A DNA stretch of 64,000 bases from Diphasiastrum complanatum (GCA_029204225.1 CM055109.1:27592861-27656860); one strand, 5' to 3'; counted from the first letter of the stretch, positions 1 through 11,610 are shown. The notes: generated by a model not told the origin, from the letters alone. Program-made: numbers and translations.

Positions 1-1669
1 GTTCTTCATGATGATGCAACTGATCATTCATATCTATATGTGAATTTCTTGGAGGTTGCAATGGTGAAGAACGAACTTCAGCTGTTGTTTTAGCAGCTTC
101 AAGCTCTTCTTCTTCTTGCAGATGTTTGATCCACTGTCTCATATCCTGATATCTTCTTTTTTCTTCATGGAGATTTGGATAGACTCTCGATGTTGTTGGT
201 ATAAATCGTTCAATGGTATAGAATCAGCAGGTACTGGATCCACTACTAGTTCTTTATGCTTTTGTGCTCTAGTGACCACCATCAAGGGTACACTTGATTT
301 ATTCTAAGCTACTGGTCTTCACTTGATTGTTATTAAATTTACGAAAGCTGTAGCTGGTGGTGGCTTCGGTCTTGCTGGACAGTCTTTATAGCAATGCCCA
401 TAACCACAGTCACGACAGAATGGTACAAATTTTCCTTTATTTGGACATTCTGCAGCTTTGTGATTTTCTCCACATGCAAAGCATCCAAGCGGTGCTCTGG
501 TCCAATTTCTAGAGGCTTGTTGTTGCACGGCAGCATAAATAGCATACTGTTATGAAGATCCACTTGCTTGATCAGTACCATAGTTCCATTGCTCGGTACT
601 TATGTATGGTTCTGGTTCCATCAAATTGGCAGGAGGAGCGGAGTGCTTTGGTGGGGCAAGTGAGGCTAAACGTTCAGAGTATCCAAGAGCAAATTGTCGA
701 GGTCTAGCTACTGGATTTCCTCCATACTGTGGTTCTCGATATCCCATTTGGGCATACCGTTGCTGAATTATCCGAGGGTTGAAGTTGCAAAAAGCAATCA
801 TGATCAGACGAATTACACAAATGACATACACTGATTTTCATTCGTTTTTTCAATTAAGGACACTCATTCACTGTGTGATTTCCTGTGCAGATAGAACACC
901 AGACATTTTCCCTAGTATGAAAAGTCTTCGCAAACTTTTCAAGTTCTTTGTTCGTTTTTCCGTGGAAATCTTCCAATGCTTTGATCTTCTCATCAAATTG
1001 CGACTGCAACTTTTCCATCTGTTTCTGCTGGTTCTTCCCAAGTTTCTTGAACTCATTGAGCATCAAATCTGCAGTAGCGTTGGCATTCGTTGATGCAATA
1101 GTGGTGGATGTCGTAGTAGTCTGCCCCCTGCTGTATAAGACAACATACTGATATTCGGCTCATCATCTGAATCTTCATCCTCCTCCTGAATTGCATCGTC
1201 CATAGCATTTTGCAAGAGTGCATAAATACTCATTATGGCGTTTCAGCTCCCATCTGATCCGTTTAGGTAGACCTGACAAAAACCACATAATCATGGCATT
1301 TTCGTTAATCAGCTTAGGTTCGCACTCATATCTGAGGCATTTCACCCGTTCAATGTAATCTCGAACCATTTCCCGCTTTCCTATTTTAATTTTACTTAAA
1401 AGTAGGAAAGGGTCTTCCATAAACTTCCGTGGTTTGAACCGTGTGATGAGGGCTCTTTTAACAATCTCCCAATTCGTACGCTCAGTTTCATCTTGATTAT
1501 AGTACCAATCTTGTGCTACGCCTGTTAAGGCCATAGGAAACAGCTTAAGTTTATCTTGAGGGAAAATTTCGCCATAGACTTCACATGATTCAACATAGAT
1601 CTGAAGAAATCTGACTGGATCTATTAATCCATTATTTTTGGGTAGATCATATGCCCTTGTCAAAAACAA
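1..1669 (-). pseudogene. Ty3/gypsy gag, copy 1 (broken)
   Basis: Read on the minus strand from 1669 downwards, the first frame (1175..1669) resembles the retrotransposon gag capsid domain: 'LTGVAQDWYYNQ' is the usual LxGxAxxWY segment, followed by an R/K-rich stretch and 'WFLSGLPKRIRWEL'. An acidic linker (DDAIQEEDEDSDDE, near 1190) and a lysine/glutamine coiled coil (854..1066) follow. Three zinc-knuckle units come next: CSICTGNHTVNEC near 870-910, then CFACGENHKAAEC and CRDCGYGHCYKDC within 319..528. All three have the spacing CX2CX3HX4C, one residue shorter than the usual CX2CX4HX4C. Below 319 the frame continues with 'MVVTRAQKHKE', a stretch typical of the gag/protease border. Several frame changes and stops break the gene, so it is a relic. 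The matching pol is not adjacent; the window edge cuts the element. Confidence 0.8.
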
Positions 1670-2051
1670 GACAAGGTGACACTAAATCTACCATCATTGA
1701 TAGTTGATATTGTAAAATATGGCTTGAAATGCATGGAAGGAGAAGATACTATTCTCATTCATATTCTTTGGATCATGAGATTCATAAAATGAATCGCTTT
1801 TAGATTTTCGATTCTCAATTTTGGATTGTTATTTTTTGTGGTTGAAAATCTTGTCAGAAAATGGAAAGACATATAGATTTGACGTTGCAGGAGTGGAAAT
1901 AAAATGTCAATTCCCTAGGGAGAGTGTTCTTGTCTGGGAATAGTAGTAGATGAGGAAATATCGATTTCCTCTATGCCTTGCAATAACTCATTTTGTATAA
2001 CATCTATGTTCAATTATCGATCTGGTAAATTCCCTGGTGATGTAGAAGTTC
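1670..2051. other. AT-rich spacer between two gag relics
   Basis: No coding frame, repeat or LTR end is recognisable. It could be the 5' leader of gag copy 1, since it lies just upstream of that gag on the minus strand, but no primer-binding site is visible. Confidence 0.4.
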
Positions 2052-2770
2052 TCAAGGAACTTCTGGATTGAGCAGCAAGTTTAACTGTTGGTTGCTATGG
2101 TGCTCATGGTGTGTTGTCGTCAAGATCTTATCATGATTCATAACTGACGTGTCGGGTAGGTAGAATCTTGTTGGGTTGTTTTGGGCAGTCTTTGAAACTG
2201 TGTTTTCTGACACAATCGGGACACTCGCCATGGTACGTGGCCTTGATTGGACAATCAACCATGAAGTGGCTGGTTTCACCACAGATGAAACATATGTTGT
2301 TCATGGGCCTTTGCATTGTGGCATAACCATCTTGTATGGCTAGTGGTTCTGGACTTTCCGGTGGGTATTCGTGATAATGCGAGGAATTTTCAGATTGTGA
2401 TGGTTGATCTTCATATCGTTGGATGGCATTTGCTTGGATAGTCTGATATGAAGGACAAGCATCAGCAGGATGCATAGCCCGACAGTGTGGGCACCAGATG
2501 AATTTTTGTCTATTAGGTACTTGAGCAGTGTGTGGTTGACGAGGCATACTACGTTGGATAGACTTCAGAGTAGTTTGAAACTGATTGGTGAGTTTCTCCA
2601 TCTACAGTTGATATTGCTGATTAAGCAACTCCAGCTGTGATTTCCAAAGCTGATATCGGGTATCCTCGATCAGCTTCGACTAATGGATAGGAGCACGGAG
2701 TGCGTGCCTTTCCCTGATTTGTCAACATCTGATCCTTCATCTTCTTCCCGGATGGCATCAAACATAACTA
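2052..2770 (-). pseudogene. Ty3/gypsy gag, copy 2 (C-terminal half)
   Basis: The minus-strand frame 2131..2601 carries three zinc-knuckle units: CPHCRAMHPADAC (CX2CX3HX4C), CFICGETSHFMVDC (usual CX2CX4HX4C) and CPDCVRKHSFKDC (CX2CX3HX4C). The acidic linker ahead of it ('FDAIREEDEGSDVD', near 2740) matches the linker of copy 1, so this is a diverged paralogue with the same layout. The capsid domain is missing: upstream the sequence is the end of a different element's RNase H region, which places a breakpoint near 2780. The knuckles would bind nucleic acid in the virus-like particle. The piece is truncated and interrupted by stops. Confidence 0.72.
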
Positions 2771-2903
2771 GCTTTAGATTGTCTTTCCTAAAAGAGCTTC
2801 CTACCATGACATCTTGCCAAATATGACCAAAAAACTCATCGGTTCGACAAATATCTCGTAGAGAAAGATACAACGCAAAGCATAACTGATTAACTTCTCC
2901 AAT

Positions 2904-4348
2904 TTAGCTCAAAGCATCAGCGACACAATTCGACGTACCGTGACGATATTTAATGTCAAATTCGGACTCTTGAATAAGTTCCGACCAACAGACCTTACGA
3001 CCCCTAAGGTTCGAGGCATCACAGATATACTTAAGAGATTCACGATCTATTATTACCATGAATTTGGATCCATACAAATAATGTCTCCAGATCTTTAACA
3101 CATGGATGATAGCAAAAAGTTCCTTCTCATAAGTAGAATATCTACTTTGAGCTGGGTTCAACTTCTTGCTCTCGAAAGCCACAGGTCTACCATCCTGGTA
3201 AAGGATTGCACCTACTGCATAGTCACTAGCGTCTGTTTCCACTAAGAAAGATCCGCTAGGGTCCACTATGTATAAGATAGGGGCTGTAGACACCAACATC
3301 TTCAAAGCCTCAAAGCTTTGATTAAGTTCATCAGTCCAAACAACAGGGGGACTGATCTTCAAACGCCTTCCATCCTTCTTCTTATTACCCTTTTTTGTTT
3401 TCCGTTTGGCTTTCTTCACTCCCTTAAGAAGATTTGTTAGAGGCAATGCAACTAAGACATAGTCTTTAATGAATTTATGGAAAAATCCTGTGAAGCCTAG
3501 AAAAGATTTTACTTTCCTAATGGTTTTCAGGATAGGCCAGTCACGAACTTTCTGGACCTTATCGTAGTCGATCTCAAGACCTTGATCAGAAACAATATGT
3601 CCCAAATACTTGAGTTGAATTTGAAAGAACTCACATTTAAACTCCTTAGCATAAAACTTTGCCTGCCTTAGATTATCTAAGACTGTACGCAAATGCGCTT
3701 CGTGCTCCTCAAGAGTCTTACCATAAATCAGTATGTCATCTAAAAATACCATGAGAAACTTCCCCAGTTTTGGACGAAGAATATCATTCATCATTTGCTG
3801 GAAGGTTGTCGGGGCATTAATTAGACCAAAGGGTAAAACTAAAAATTCGTAATGGCCATATCTAGTACGAAAACCAATCTTGGAGACATCCCCGTCGTGA
3901 ACTCTAATTTGATGGTACCCTGACCTAAGGTCCAATTACGTGAAATATTTAGCACCATTCAATCGGTCCATCCGAGGCTGGGATAGCGGTTCTTAATTGT
4001 CATTTTATTAAGCTTTTTGTAATCGACACAAAGACGAATACCGCCGTCTTTCTTGCTTGTTAGCAAAACAAGAGCTCCCCAAGGGGATTTACTAGGCCGA
4101 ATATGGCCTTTACGCAACAACTCCTTAAGCTGGCTAGCAACTTCATCTTCTTCCTTCGGGCTCATCCTGGAGGGAAAAAGTGATACAGGAGAGCTGTCGG
4201 GAAGGAGATCTATGTGATGGTCTACACCCCGTGAGGGGGGAAGACCCTCTGGCAACTGCTCAGAGAATATATCGCTATACTCCTCCCTAAGTCTCTTAAA
4301 GATTTTACCCTTAGGCGAAGATTCTAAATTATTATCAGTAAAAGACAA
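2904..4348 (-). pseudogene. Ty3/gypsy reverse transcriptase and RNase H
   Basis: The frame 3959..4348 holds the RT fingers ('[15 protein letters not shown]', '[20 protein letters not shown]', '[10 protein letters not shown]'). A frameshift near 3960 leads to 2904..3935, which holds 'LDLRSGYHQIRV', 'FGLINAPTTFQQMMN' and the catalytic FLDD box ('VFLDDILIYGK', about 3745). The RNase H has its acidic residues in 'ETDASDYAVG', 'YEKELFAI', 'IIDRESLKY' and 'NCVADALS'. A lysine-rich insert (KKAKRKTKKGNKKKDG) sits in the connection domain and is unusual. RT copies element RNA and RNase H removes the RNA strand. The frame ends at a stop directly after ADALS, where integrase should follow; integrase is missing. 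Confidence 0.88.
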
Positions 4349-4596
4349 AGCTTTAGGAAAAGTCGATACATCAACATTAACATTATGAGTACTAAAAGCA
4401 TCTATGTAAGATTCATCTTTTAGATAGCATAAATAGAAAAATACTCAGAATTTAAAATACATTGATTCGCTTCATGAGCAGTTACAAAAGGTAGATCTGG
4501 CTCATCGCCTTTAAAACAAACCATTGAGTCATTATGCAAGAAAGAAATACAATGAGATACATAATCTTTCTTTAAGGACTCATTTTTAGCAAAAAA

Positions 4597-5580
4597 TCAC
4601 TCATTTCCTAGAATCACATCCACCTTATCTAGATTCATGACATAAAAAAACAAACTATCTTCATAGTCTTGAATCTTCAACGGCACGTGGGGGACAAAGC
4701 GGTCCCAGACTTGCTGCTCCCCACTAGCTGCCATCCTAACCACATACTTGTGGTCACTTGGTGCAGTTGCTAGCTGCAGCTTCTGCATCAACTTAGCATT
4801 AATAAAATTATGCGTAGAACCGTCGTCAAAAAGAACACTCACAGGTTGGCTGCCTACGAACCCACTCATATGAATGAGGTCGTGAGGTCCAAACACCGCA
4901 GTATCAAAACAACAATTCATACAAACTGATTTATCTTTAAAAGATACCTTAATGCAAGAAATAGAAGAATTACCTGGTGCCTTAAAGGAGCGGCCACCCT
5001 TCTTCCGTCTCTTCAGACAGTCCTTGGAAAGGTGCCCCTTCTCCATGTAGGAGAAACACAGCCCATCACTTTTGGCCTTGTCGAAGTCTGCTCTCTCCAA
5101 CCGAGGGCGCTTCTTTTTCTTCCCCGAAGGAGAAGCTTCGCCGACCATGCGCTCCTTGCTCTTTTTGAAAGAAGGACCGACAAAGGATTTGTCTTTGGCT
5201 TCGGGCTTTGGTTGCTCTTTGCGGGTTATCGTGTGTGTATCGTCAAAAATCCGAACGAAACGCACAACATCCTACGACGTACTTCCAACTAATATTCCTT
5301 GGGCAAGCCCAAGATGAAATGCAGCTTAAGGAGTACTCCATCTATGTAGTTTAAAAACCGCGAAGCAGCCTCTTGGAAGTCTTGTAAGTAGACGTCCAAG
5401 GGCTTCGTCCCCATTTACAATGTAGCAAATCGACAATAATATTCAAAATCGTCTAGGACAGGCATAAAGGTAGCCTTAAAGGCTACTTGGAAGTCATCCC
5501 AAGTGTTTGGGACTGTAGCTCAGTCTTTAAGGTCCTTCCACCAAGAATACGCCTTGCCGCATAAAAACATGATGGCCGCA
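4597..5580 (-). pseudogene. Ty3/gypsy gag and protease
   Basis: From 5580 downwards the frame reads 'AIMFLCGKAYSWWKDLKD' and 'TWDDFQVAFKATFMP', which is the capsid-type gag domain, with in-frame stops near 5520, 5418 and 5294. The frame 4597..5265 continues with a basic stretch and a zinc knuckle in which the second cysteine is tyrosine (CFSYMEKGHLSKDC, near 5030), so metal binding should be lost. The aspartic protease follows. Its active-site triad reads D-D-G in 'LFDDGSTHNFI' (about 4830) where D-S/T-G is expected, and it ends in 'DVILGNE'. Retroviral-type proteases dimerise to cut gag-pol. This copy is dead because of the stops, whatever the effect of the changed triad. Confidence 0.82.
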
Positions 5581-7642
5581 GACCACCTAGATCGATTGGA
5601 GAAAGTATTTGAAAGATGTCGCAAATATCAAATTTCTCTAAATCTAGAAAAATGCCAAATATAGGTTTTCCACGGAGTTGTGCTTGGACATGTGATATCA
5701 AGACATGGTATTGCCACAAATTATTCTAAGATCAAGATTATTGTGGAATTGTCACCGCCAACAACAATTCGTGAAGTTTATGTGTTTGGGTCATGCAAAC
5801 TACTATCAAATTTTTATTATCTTCTTTGTGGATTTAGCACGACCTATATACAAACTGACTATTGTTCCCATTTGGACAGTAGAGACGTTAGAAGCCTTTG
5901 AAAAGTTTAAAAAAACATTAACTTCAGCACCAATACTGCGTTCTCCAGATTGGACATTTGAATTTCATGTTCATACGGATGCCTCAAAATATGCCATTGG
6001 ATCAGTTTTAACACAGCCAGGTGATTATAAGAAGGATTATCCTATACGATTTGCAAGCAGAAGAATTATTTAACAACAGAACGTGAAGCGTTAGCCATGA
6101 TTTTTTTTGTTCGAAAATTTTGTCACTATCTCATAAAAACGCACTTTGCATTATATACGCATCACCAGCCGTTACTTTACTTGGTATATAAGACATGCAA
6201 TATTGGACGTATTGCAAGATGGTTATTGTTATTGACTGAATTTGACTTTTGAATTGTGGTTTGAAAGGGGAAGCAACATTATTTAGCCGATCACATTTCG
6301 CGAATTGAATCCGCACCAGTTAATACTGAGGTGGAAGATGAATTACCAGATGCTGCATTGTTCTATGTAGAAGCAGTACCTGAGTGGGCAGCGGACATTG
6401 TTGAGTACCTGATGCTAGGACAACCGAATGACTCCTTGACAAAAGTACAAAAGAGACAATTGATTCATAAGGCTCAACTTTATTAATTGATTACAGGACA
6501 ATTGTATCATCGTGGATCAGACAATATTCTATGAAGATGTGTTTTACCGCATGAAGTACCAGATTTAATCATGTTTTCACATGATGGCATGGGCGGAGGA
6601 CACTGCTCTACAGATATTACTGTTCGCAAACTTTTGCAATCAGGTTGTTGGTGGCCTACACTTCATAAGGACACAAAAAATTTTATTCAGACGTGATGTT
6701 TGTCAGCGAGCACGACGGCCTACTCGACAAAATTATGAACCCTTGCATCCGGTTTCATCGCAAACACCGTTTGAAAAATGGGGACTAGATTATATTGGTC
6801 TTATTCATCCTGCCGCGCAAGGATCTCAGGCCAGATACATTATCGTAGCAACTGATTATATGACCAAGTGGATTGAAGCCAAAGTTGTCAAAGTTGCTGA
6901 TGCGAAATATACAGCCAAGTTTCTCTACGAAAATATTATAATTAGATTTGGATGTCTGATCGAAATTGTCAGTGATCGGGGTACACACTTTGTTAATCAA
7001 CAATAAAGTGTTTACTGAAAGATTTTTTTTGTTATACACAGATTTAGTAGTCCCAGAGGGAATGGCCAAGCTAAATCTTCCAATAAGATTCTGTGCACCA
7101 TTATGACAAAGACAGTTGAAGCGAGTCAGTCTGATTGGGAACATAAACTATATACAACATAATGAGAATTCAGAACCGCTTACAAAAATAGTACAAATCA
7201 AACACCCTTTCAACTGGTCTATGGTCAAAATGTTGTCATGCCGATTGAATTTATAATCTCATCTTTACGCATAGCGGCAATAGAACGGTTAAATGATGAT
7301 AAGTCTTTACAACTACGTCATGAAGCGTTGCACAAATTATGTGAAACCCGATTGATGGCAGTTCATGCATTAGCAGCATAGAAAGCCCGCCGCAAGGCAT
7401 GGCACGATCGTCGATTGCACAAAAAAGATTTGAAAGTAGGAGATCTTGCATTGATGTACAAAACCAAGCTGATCAAGGGAAAGTTGAAGTTTACCGGTGA
7501 AGGCCCATATAAAGTGAAGGAAATCTTGAACTATGGCACAATAATTCTTGAGCACTTGGATGGAAAACGATTTGATACTCCGGTGAATGGTTGTCGATTA
7601 CGCAAGTTTTGGCAACCTGCTCCGCCAGTTCAACAAGCCTGA
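5581..7642 (+). pseudogene. Ty3/gypsy RT end, RNase H and integrase
   Basis: The plus strand opens abruptly inside the RT palm/thumb ('VVLGHVISRHGIATNYSKIK'), then RNase H ('HVHTDASKYAIGSVL', 'ADHISRIESAP'), the integrase HHCC finger ('HDGMGGGHCSTD...CWWP', 'CQRARRPTRQ') and the integrase core ('FEKWGLDYIGLI', 'IVSDRGTHFVNQQ'). In the third catalytic position the expected Q-A-E reads Q-A-K ('GNGQAKSSNKIL', about 7070), so the active site is lost. The C-terminal region ('KVGDLALMYKTK', 'EGPYKVKEIL') ends at the TGA 7640..7642 without a chromodomain. Several stops and shifts interrupt it. The 5' part (gag, PR, most of RT) is missing at the junction with the minus-strand element. Confidence 0.85.
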
Positions 7643-8300
7643 TCTCAATGATTTTTAATTTTATTCGTTTTTCAATTTGTTGTTTTCAATATTTGATTGT
7701 TCATATTTTTCGTGAAAAAGACAGTTAAATTTTTTTTTTTTGAAAAAAGACTGATGAGCACAAGTCAAAAAAGTCATCAGCATGGGCAAAAGGAAGAACA
7801 GTATCTTTGATGAAAAATGACTTAGAAAATCACTGTTTTGGTTAGATGATGCCTATACAGTATCGGAAACCTTCGTTGAGCCTCCAGACTGTACATCCAC
7901 TTCAGACTTATCTAATTTGAGGTGGAAGGTTCTTGTCCAGTAAAAATTCATTTTGTGAGTCAGGAAAATATTCAGCAATATGCCATTTTGAGAACCTTCG
8001 CCGAGTACCTTACCCTCATTATGAACCTTCGCTGACATGCCAAATGGTCTTAAAATGTCAAAATTAGGTTGGCCATAGTCTCAGATCTTGAAAAAATGCA
8101 TTTATGACAGTACATGGGCGAAGGACCCTCTTGGGTGAAGGTTCATCCTTCGCCAGCCTTGGAAAACGTTTGCTTGATAGGTTCAGATCCCCAGAAACCT
8201 TCGCCGAAATTTTTATAGTCTATTTTCACAATACTGTACATGCCTGCAAATTTTGGTTCAGAATTGATCAACCAAACTAGTATTCAGTATAATGACCTTC
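7643..8300 (+). other. Element 3' flank, possible 3' LTR start, with repeated CCTTCGCC words
   Basis: After the integrase stop there is an A/G-rich run (about 7737-7750) and then 'TGATGAGCAC' near 7751, which would suit a polypurine tract and LTR start. No second LTR exists to prove it. Between 7860 and 8210 variants of AACCTTCGCCGA occur about six times, some inverted. No coding frame is convincing. Confidence 0.3.
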
Positions 8301-8660
8301 CAAATTCACCTATAAGTTGGCTGAATTCGATTCATTCCTCACTTGTGCTAGCGAAGCTCTTGCGAATTTTTCCCATGACCAAAGCTCTCCAAACTTTCTG
8401 AACTACTTTCTAATATACATTCGCGCGTCTTACTTTTCATTTTTGATCATCATATCTTCCACAGATACTTCCCATATAGTCTCCGCGTTGTACTATCCAT
8501 CGTGATGTCCCATCTGCAACGGACATCATGATCCTTTTTAGCACAAGCATGGTCACTTAGTGGATAACCCTTGCGAAGCCTCTGCTTACCGCAATGGGTA
8601 TTCATGAGAGAGCCTTTTCTGGAAGAATCAACATGAATTTCATCACTCTTGCCTTCAGTA

Positions 8661-9069
8661 CGTGGAAGAAAGAGAAATCCAAGTCAGGGAGCCACACACA
8701 AGGTGCGTGTCACTGAGGCCGCCCTTGCTGCCATAGGTATAGCATCTGGAACACAGGCCTCACCCAATCATAAGCAGACCAAACAGGCCATAAAGCCTTA
8801 CATCGACTTAACCAATGATCTGCACTAGACCAATGACGGATACTTGCTCGATGCCATCACTGAGCCTGTCATGCATGCTACTGCCCAGCTCCTGAACAAC
8901 TACTTGATGGTTGGGAACCTCAGGAAAGACCGCATCATTTCACAGATCCTCCATAGGATAGTTGAGTCTTATACCAAACTAGCCAAAGCCTCACTATTGT
9001 AAGACAAAATCAATGGCAACAGATTACTTCACAAAGGCCCTATCGAAGGAGCATCATCTCACATTCAAG
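8661..9069 (+). pseudogene. Eroded coding stretch, family unknown
   Basis: One plus-strand frame runs for about 136 codons with only two stops (TAG near 8826, TAA at 9001) and has a normal soluble-protein composition: 'VTEAALAAIGIASGTQAS', 'PYIDLTNDLH', 'NDGYLLDAITEPVMHATAQL' and 'LRKDRIISQILHRIVESYTK'. The alternating hydrophobic pattern suggests helices. The other frames are full of stops. I do not recognise the family. It may be an exon of a dead host gene or an accessory reading frame of the element that ends at 7642. Nothing upstream fixes a start. Confidence 0.45.
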
Positions 9070-9840
9070 TTATAACTTCATGTCATTGTACTCATTGTTG
9101 ATAATAATCAGAGTGCAATTTGTCCTACTGCTATTATTGTTATATCACGCATTTGTATAAATCCTTCGTTTGAATTATTTTGATGCTAACTATGGCGCTT
9201 CCGATCCACACGCATCTAGCTCGCTCCCAGCTTCCGCTTATACCCATCGATTTCCGATAGGGGGGTTGTGTAGCAGTCCAGGCCCTGCACCTCGATCATG
9301 GCCAGCGGCCTAGAGAGTGGAGACTCACACAAAGAGCGGGGGGGGGGTGTGCTCTCATCCCCCTCCCCCCATTGTTTTTTCAAAATGGGGCCAAAGAAAT
9401 ATTGGGCCTCATTTTCACTCAATCTAAAGCAATAAAAAAGATTTTTGAAGGGCTTAAAGAAATAGATATTATTTTCCTTTATAATTTAAATTTTAGCCTT
9501 GTCATATCATCATTTCTATGGATTGAGGAAGTAGAGTTAGAGGGTGATTAGTGGGCGGGTTAGAATTTGAAGATCCAATTTACACCATTGGATGTGCCAC
9601 TGTCATATAGACCATTCCATCTCAAATGTCACTCTCTTATTGGTACACATGTCATCGTTAACACTAATTATAATTAGTGAAGAAGCCCTTTTTGTAATGT
9701 ATCTACAGCATATAATACTTTAAAAGTATATATTGTTTATGACAGTGAGGTTTGATACCTGAATTGCCACACGGACTAGACAATTTGGTACTTGCAATAT
9801 CACATAGACTATATAATTTGTTTTACATGAGAAAGTTAAT
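9070..9840. other. No gene seen
   Basis: AT-rich intergenic sequence with a G-run at about 9338-9347 and C-runs nearby. The short open frames here have no recognisable content. Confidence 0.5.
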
Positions 9841-9841
9841 T

Positions 9842-11430
9842 CATCTTGGAGTCTAGTGAGAGGCTAAATCCATTTAATTATCCTACTTGGAAGGTCAAAA
9901 TGAGGTCATTACTTACACTCCAATACTTGAATGATTTTGTCCTTGAAGTGGTGGAAGAGCCTCAAGGTGAACAAGAGTTGCAAAGATACAAGAAGAAGGC
10001 AAATATGGCTTAACATTGCATCAAGATGAATGTAAGCAATGAGCTTCTAAGAGAAGTGGATTCTTGTACTTCAGCCAAGGAGGCATGGAACTCCTTGAAG
10101 GCCATCTATGAGTCAAAAAATACTTCTAAAATGCTCATGTTGAGAGATCAAGTCTTGCAAAACATGAGAGAAAGTGATGAGAAAGCCTAAGATTATGTTC
10201 TTAGAGTGAAGTGACTAAATATGGAGCTTGGATCTATTGGTGAAAATAACCAAGATAAACAGCTTGTCCAAATCATTTTAAATGAATTTGGAGATGAGTA
10301 CTCCAATCTTGTTCAAGGTTTGTTCATCCAAGACATCCTTCTATCCATTTAAAAGCTCCAATGTGTTCTTATAGTCGAGGAGATTAGGATTCAACATGCC
10401 AAAGCTAGGATGGAGTTTGTATCCTTGCACAATGGTGATGAGGAGGCAATTATTATTATTATTATTTTATTTTCTTATTTTCTTGTTTGTTATTCTCATT
10501 TTGCATGCCTATTTTTAACCTCCCCTTGTTTATAATTCATACCTATACTTATTTACTTTCTATGCATTTTCTTTTTCTATAAATATCCATTTGTCATGAA
10601 TGTTCTAGGTCAACAATTTCTTCAACAAAGAAAAGTGGAAAGGCAAAAAGTCCATCAAGAAACAAGTAGGTGATCCATCAAAAGATGAAGAAGATCAAGC
10701 AAGTTTCAAGACAAAGGGTAAGAAGGTCAAATCCAAGAAGAAATGATTTTTATGTGATAATAAAAGACATTATGCATCCGGGGGAAGCTAGCATTAACTA
10801 CATCATCAACAAGGAGCAACTCAAGTGACATTTGGTGGATTGATAGTGGGGCATCTTCCCAAATGGCATTCCAAAGGAAAATTTTCTCAACTCTACTCTC
10901 TTATCATAGTACAAAGGAGTCTATTTTTACAGGGAGTGATGAAGAATGTAGTATTGAAGGTGTTGGTACCAATTCTTTGAGTCTAGAATCTTCAACAAAG
11001 CTAAACTAGACAATGTGTTTTTTGTACCTTCAATCACATCCAAGAATGCTTTGTTCAATCCTCAAGGATGATGAGTGCATGGCAAGTTAGGCAAGGGATT
11101 TTGTTTAAGCTTGATGGAAATGGCAAAGAGGAGTTGACACAAGTGAAAAACATGTGCAACAAAGAGGTAGCACTCAACCTAACAGGATTCCTTTCCAAGA
11201 GTAGTAAGATACATGAGATTTGTAGTCTCTCTAAGACTCATGCATACTTCACTTTTTTGGAAGATTTTACTTCGAATGTGCATTATTTCTCTCAAGATGC
11301 AAAGTTGAAAGTCACTTTCATTGATGATCATACTAGATGTACTTGGATCTATCTCGTCTTTGAAAATCATGGTGTTTGATACTTTTGAAAAGTATAAAGC
11401 TCTTGTTTAGATCCAAGAGGAGATAAATGA
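9842..11430 (+). pseudogene. Ty1/copia gag-PR-integrase ruin
   Basis: The plus-strand frame begins with a copia-type gag ('NPFNYPTWKVKMRSLL', 'SAKEAWNSLKAIYESKN', 'MLMLRDQVLQNMRESDEKA'), broken by several stops. A zinc knuckle near 10746 has its first cysteine replaced by a stop and its last one lost. The protease is clear ('WWIDSGASSQM', near 10840). The integrase begins around 11300 ('KVTFIDDHTRCTWIYLVFE') and stops near 11430. RT and RNase H are missing. An AT-rich, non-coding-looking insertion sits around 10450-10600. No LTR was found at either side. Confidence 0.8.
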
Positions 11431-11479
11431 AGAGTTGTCCAATTGAATATCTAAATGCTATCAATACCATATAATCTTG

Positions 11480-11480
<1 letters not shown>

Positions 11481-11515
<35 letters not shown>
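11481..11515. repeat. (TA)n microsatellite
   Basis: About 17 TA units, directly followed by the palindrome-rich element at 11516. Confidence 0.95.
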
Positions 11516-11517
<2 letters not shown>

Positions 11518-11610
11518 AGGTTACACCCTGAACCGGCCGGTTCAAACCAATTCTTTGAGGTTCGAACAGCCCAGGTTCGAATCGGAAAACGGTTCGAATT
11601 TGTCTTTTCC
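11516..11610. repeat. Palindrome-rich element end abutting (TA)n
   Basis: Contains the perfect 14-bp palindrome GAACCGGCCGGTTC (11530..11543) and three further GGTTCGAA words within 60 bases. Such iterated words resemble the subterminal repeats of hAT-type DNA transposons, and 'CAAGGTTACACCC' could be its terminal repeat. I could not find the opposite end, so the class is an inference. Confidence 0.4.

Larger units (their letters stand above)
2780..5580 (-). mobile_element. Ty3/gypsy gag-PR-RT-RNase H fragment, no LTRs
   Basis: A single minus-strand element running from gag (5580) through protease and reverse transcriptase to just past RNase H (about 2780). Order and motifs are Ty3/gypsy-type. 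Integrase and both LTRs are absent: the lower end breaks into gag copy 2 near 2780 and the upper end meets a plus-strand element near 5580. Details are given in the two coding entries. Confidence 0.82.
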
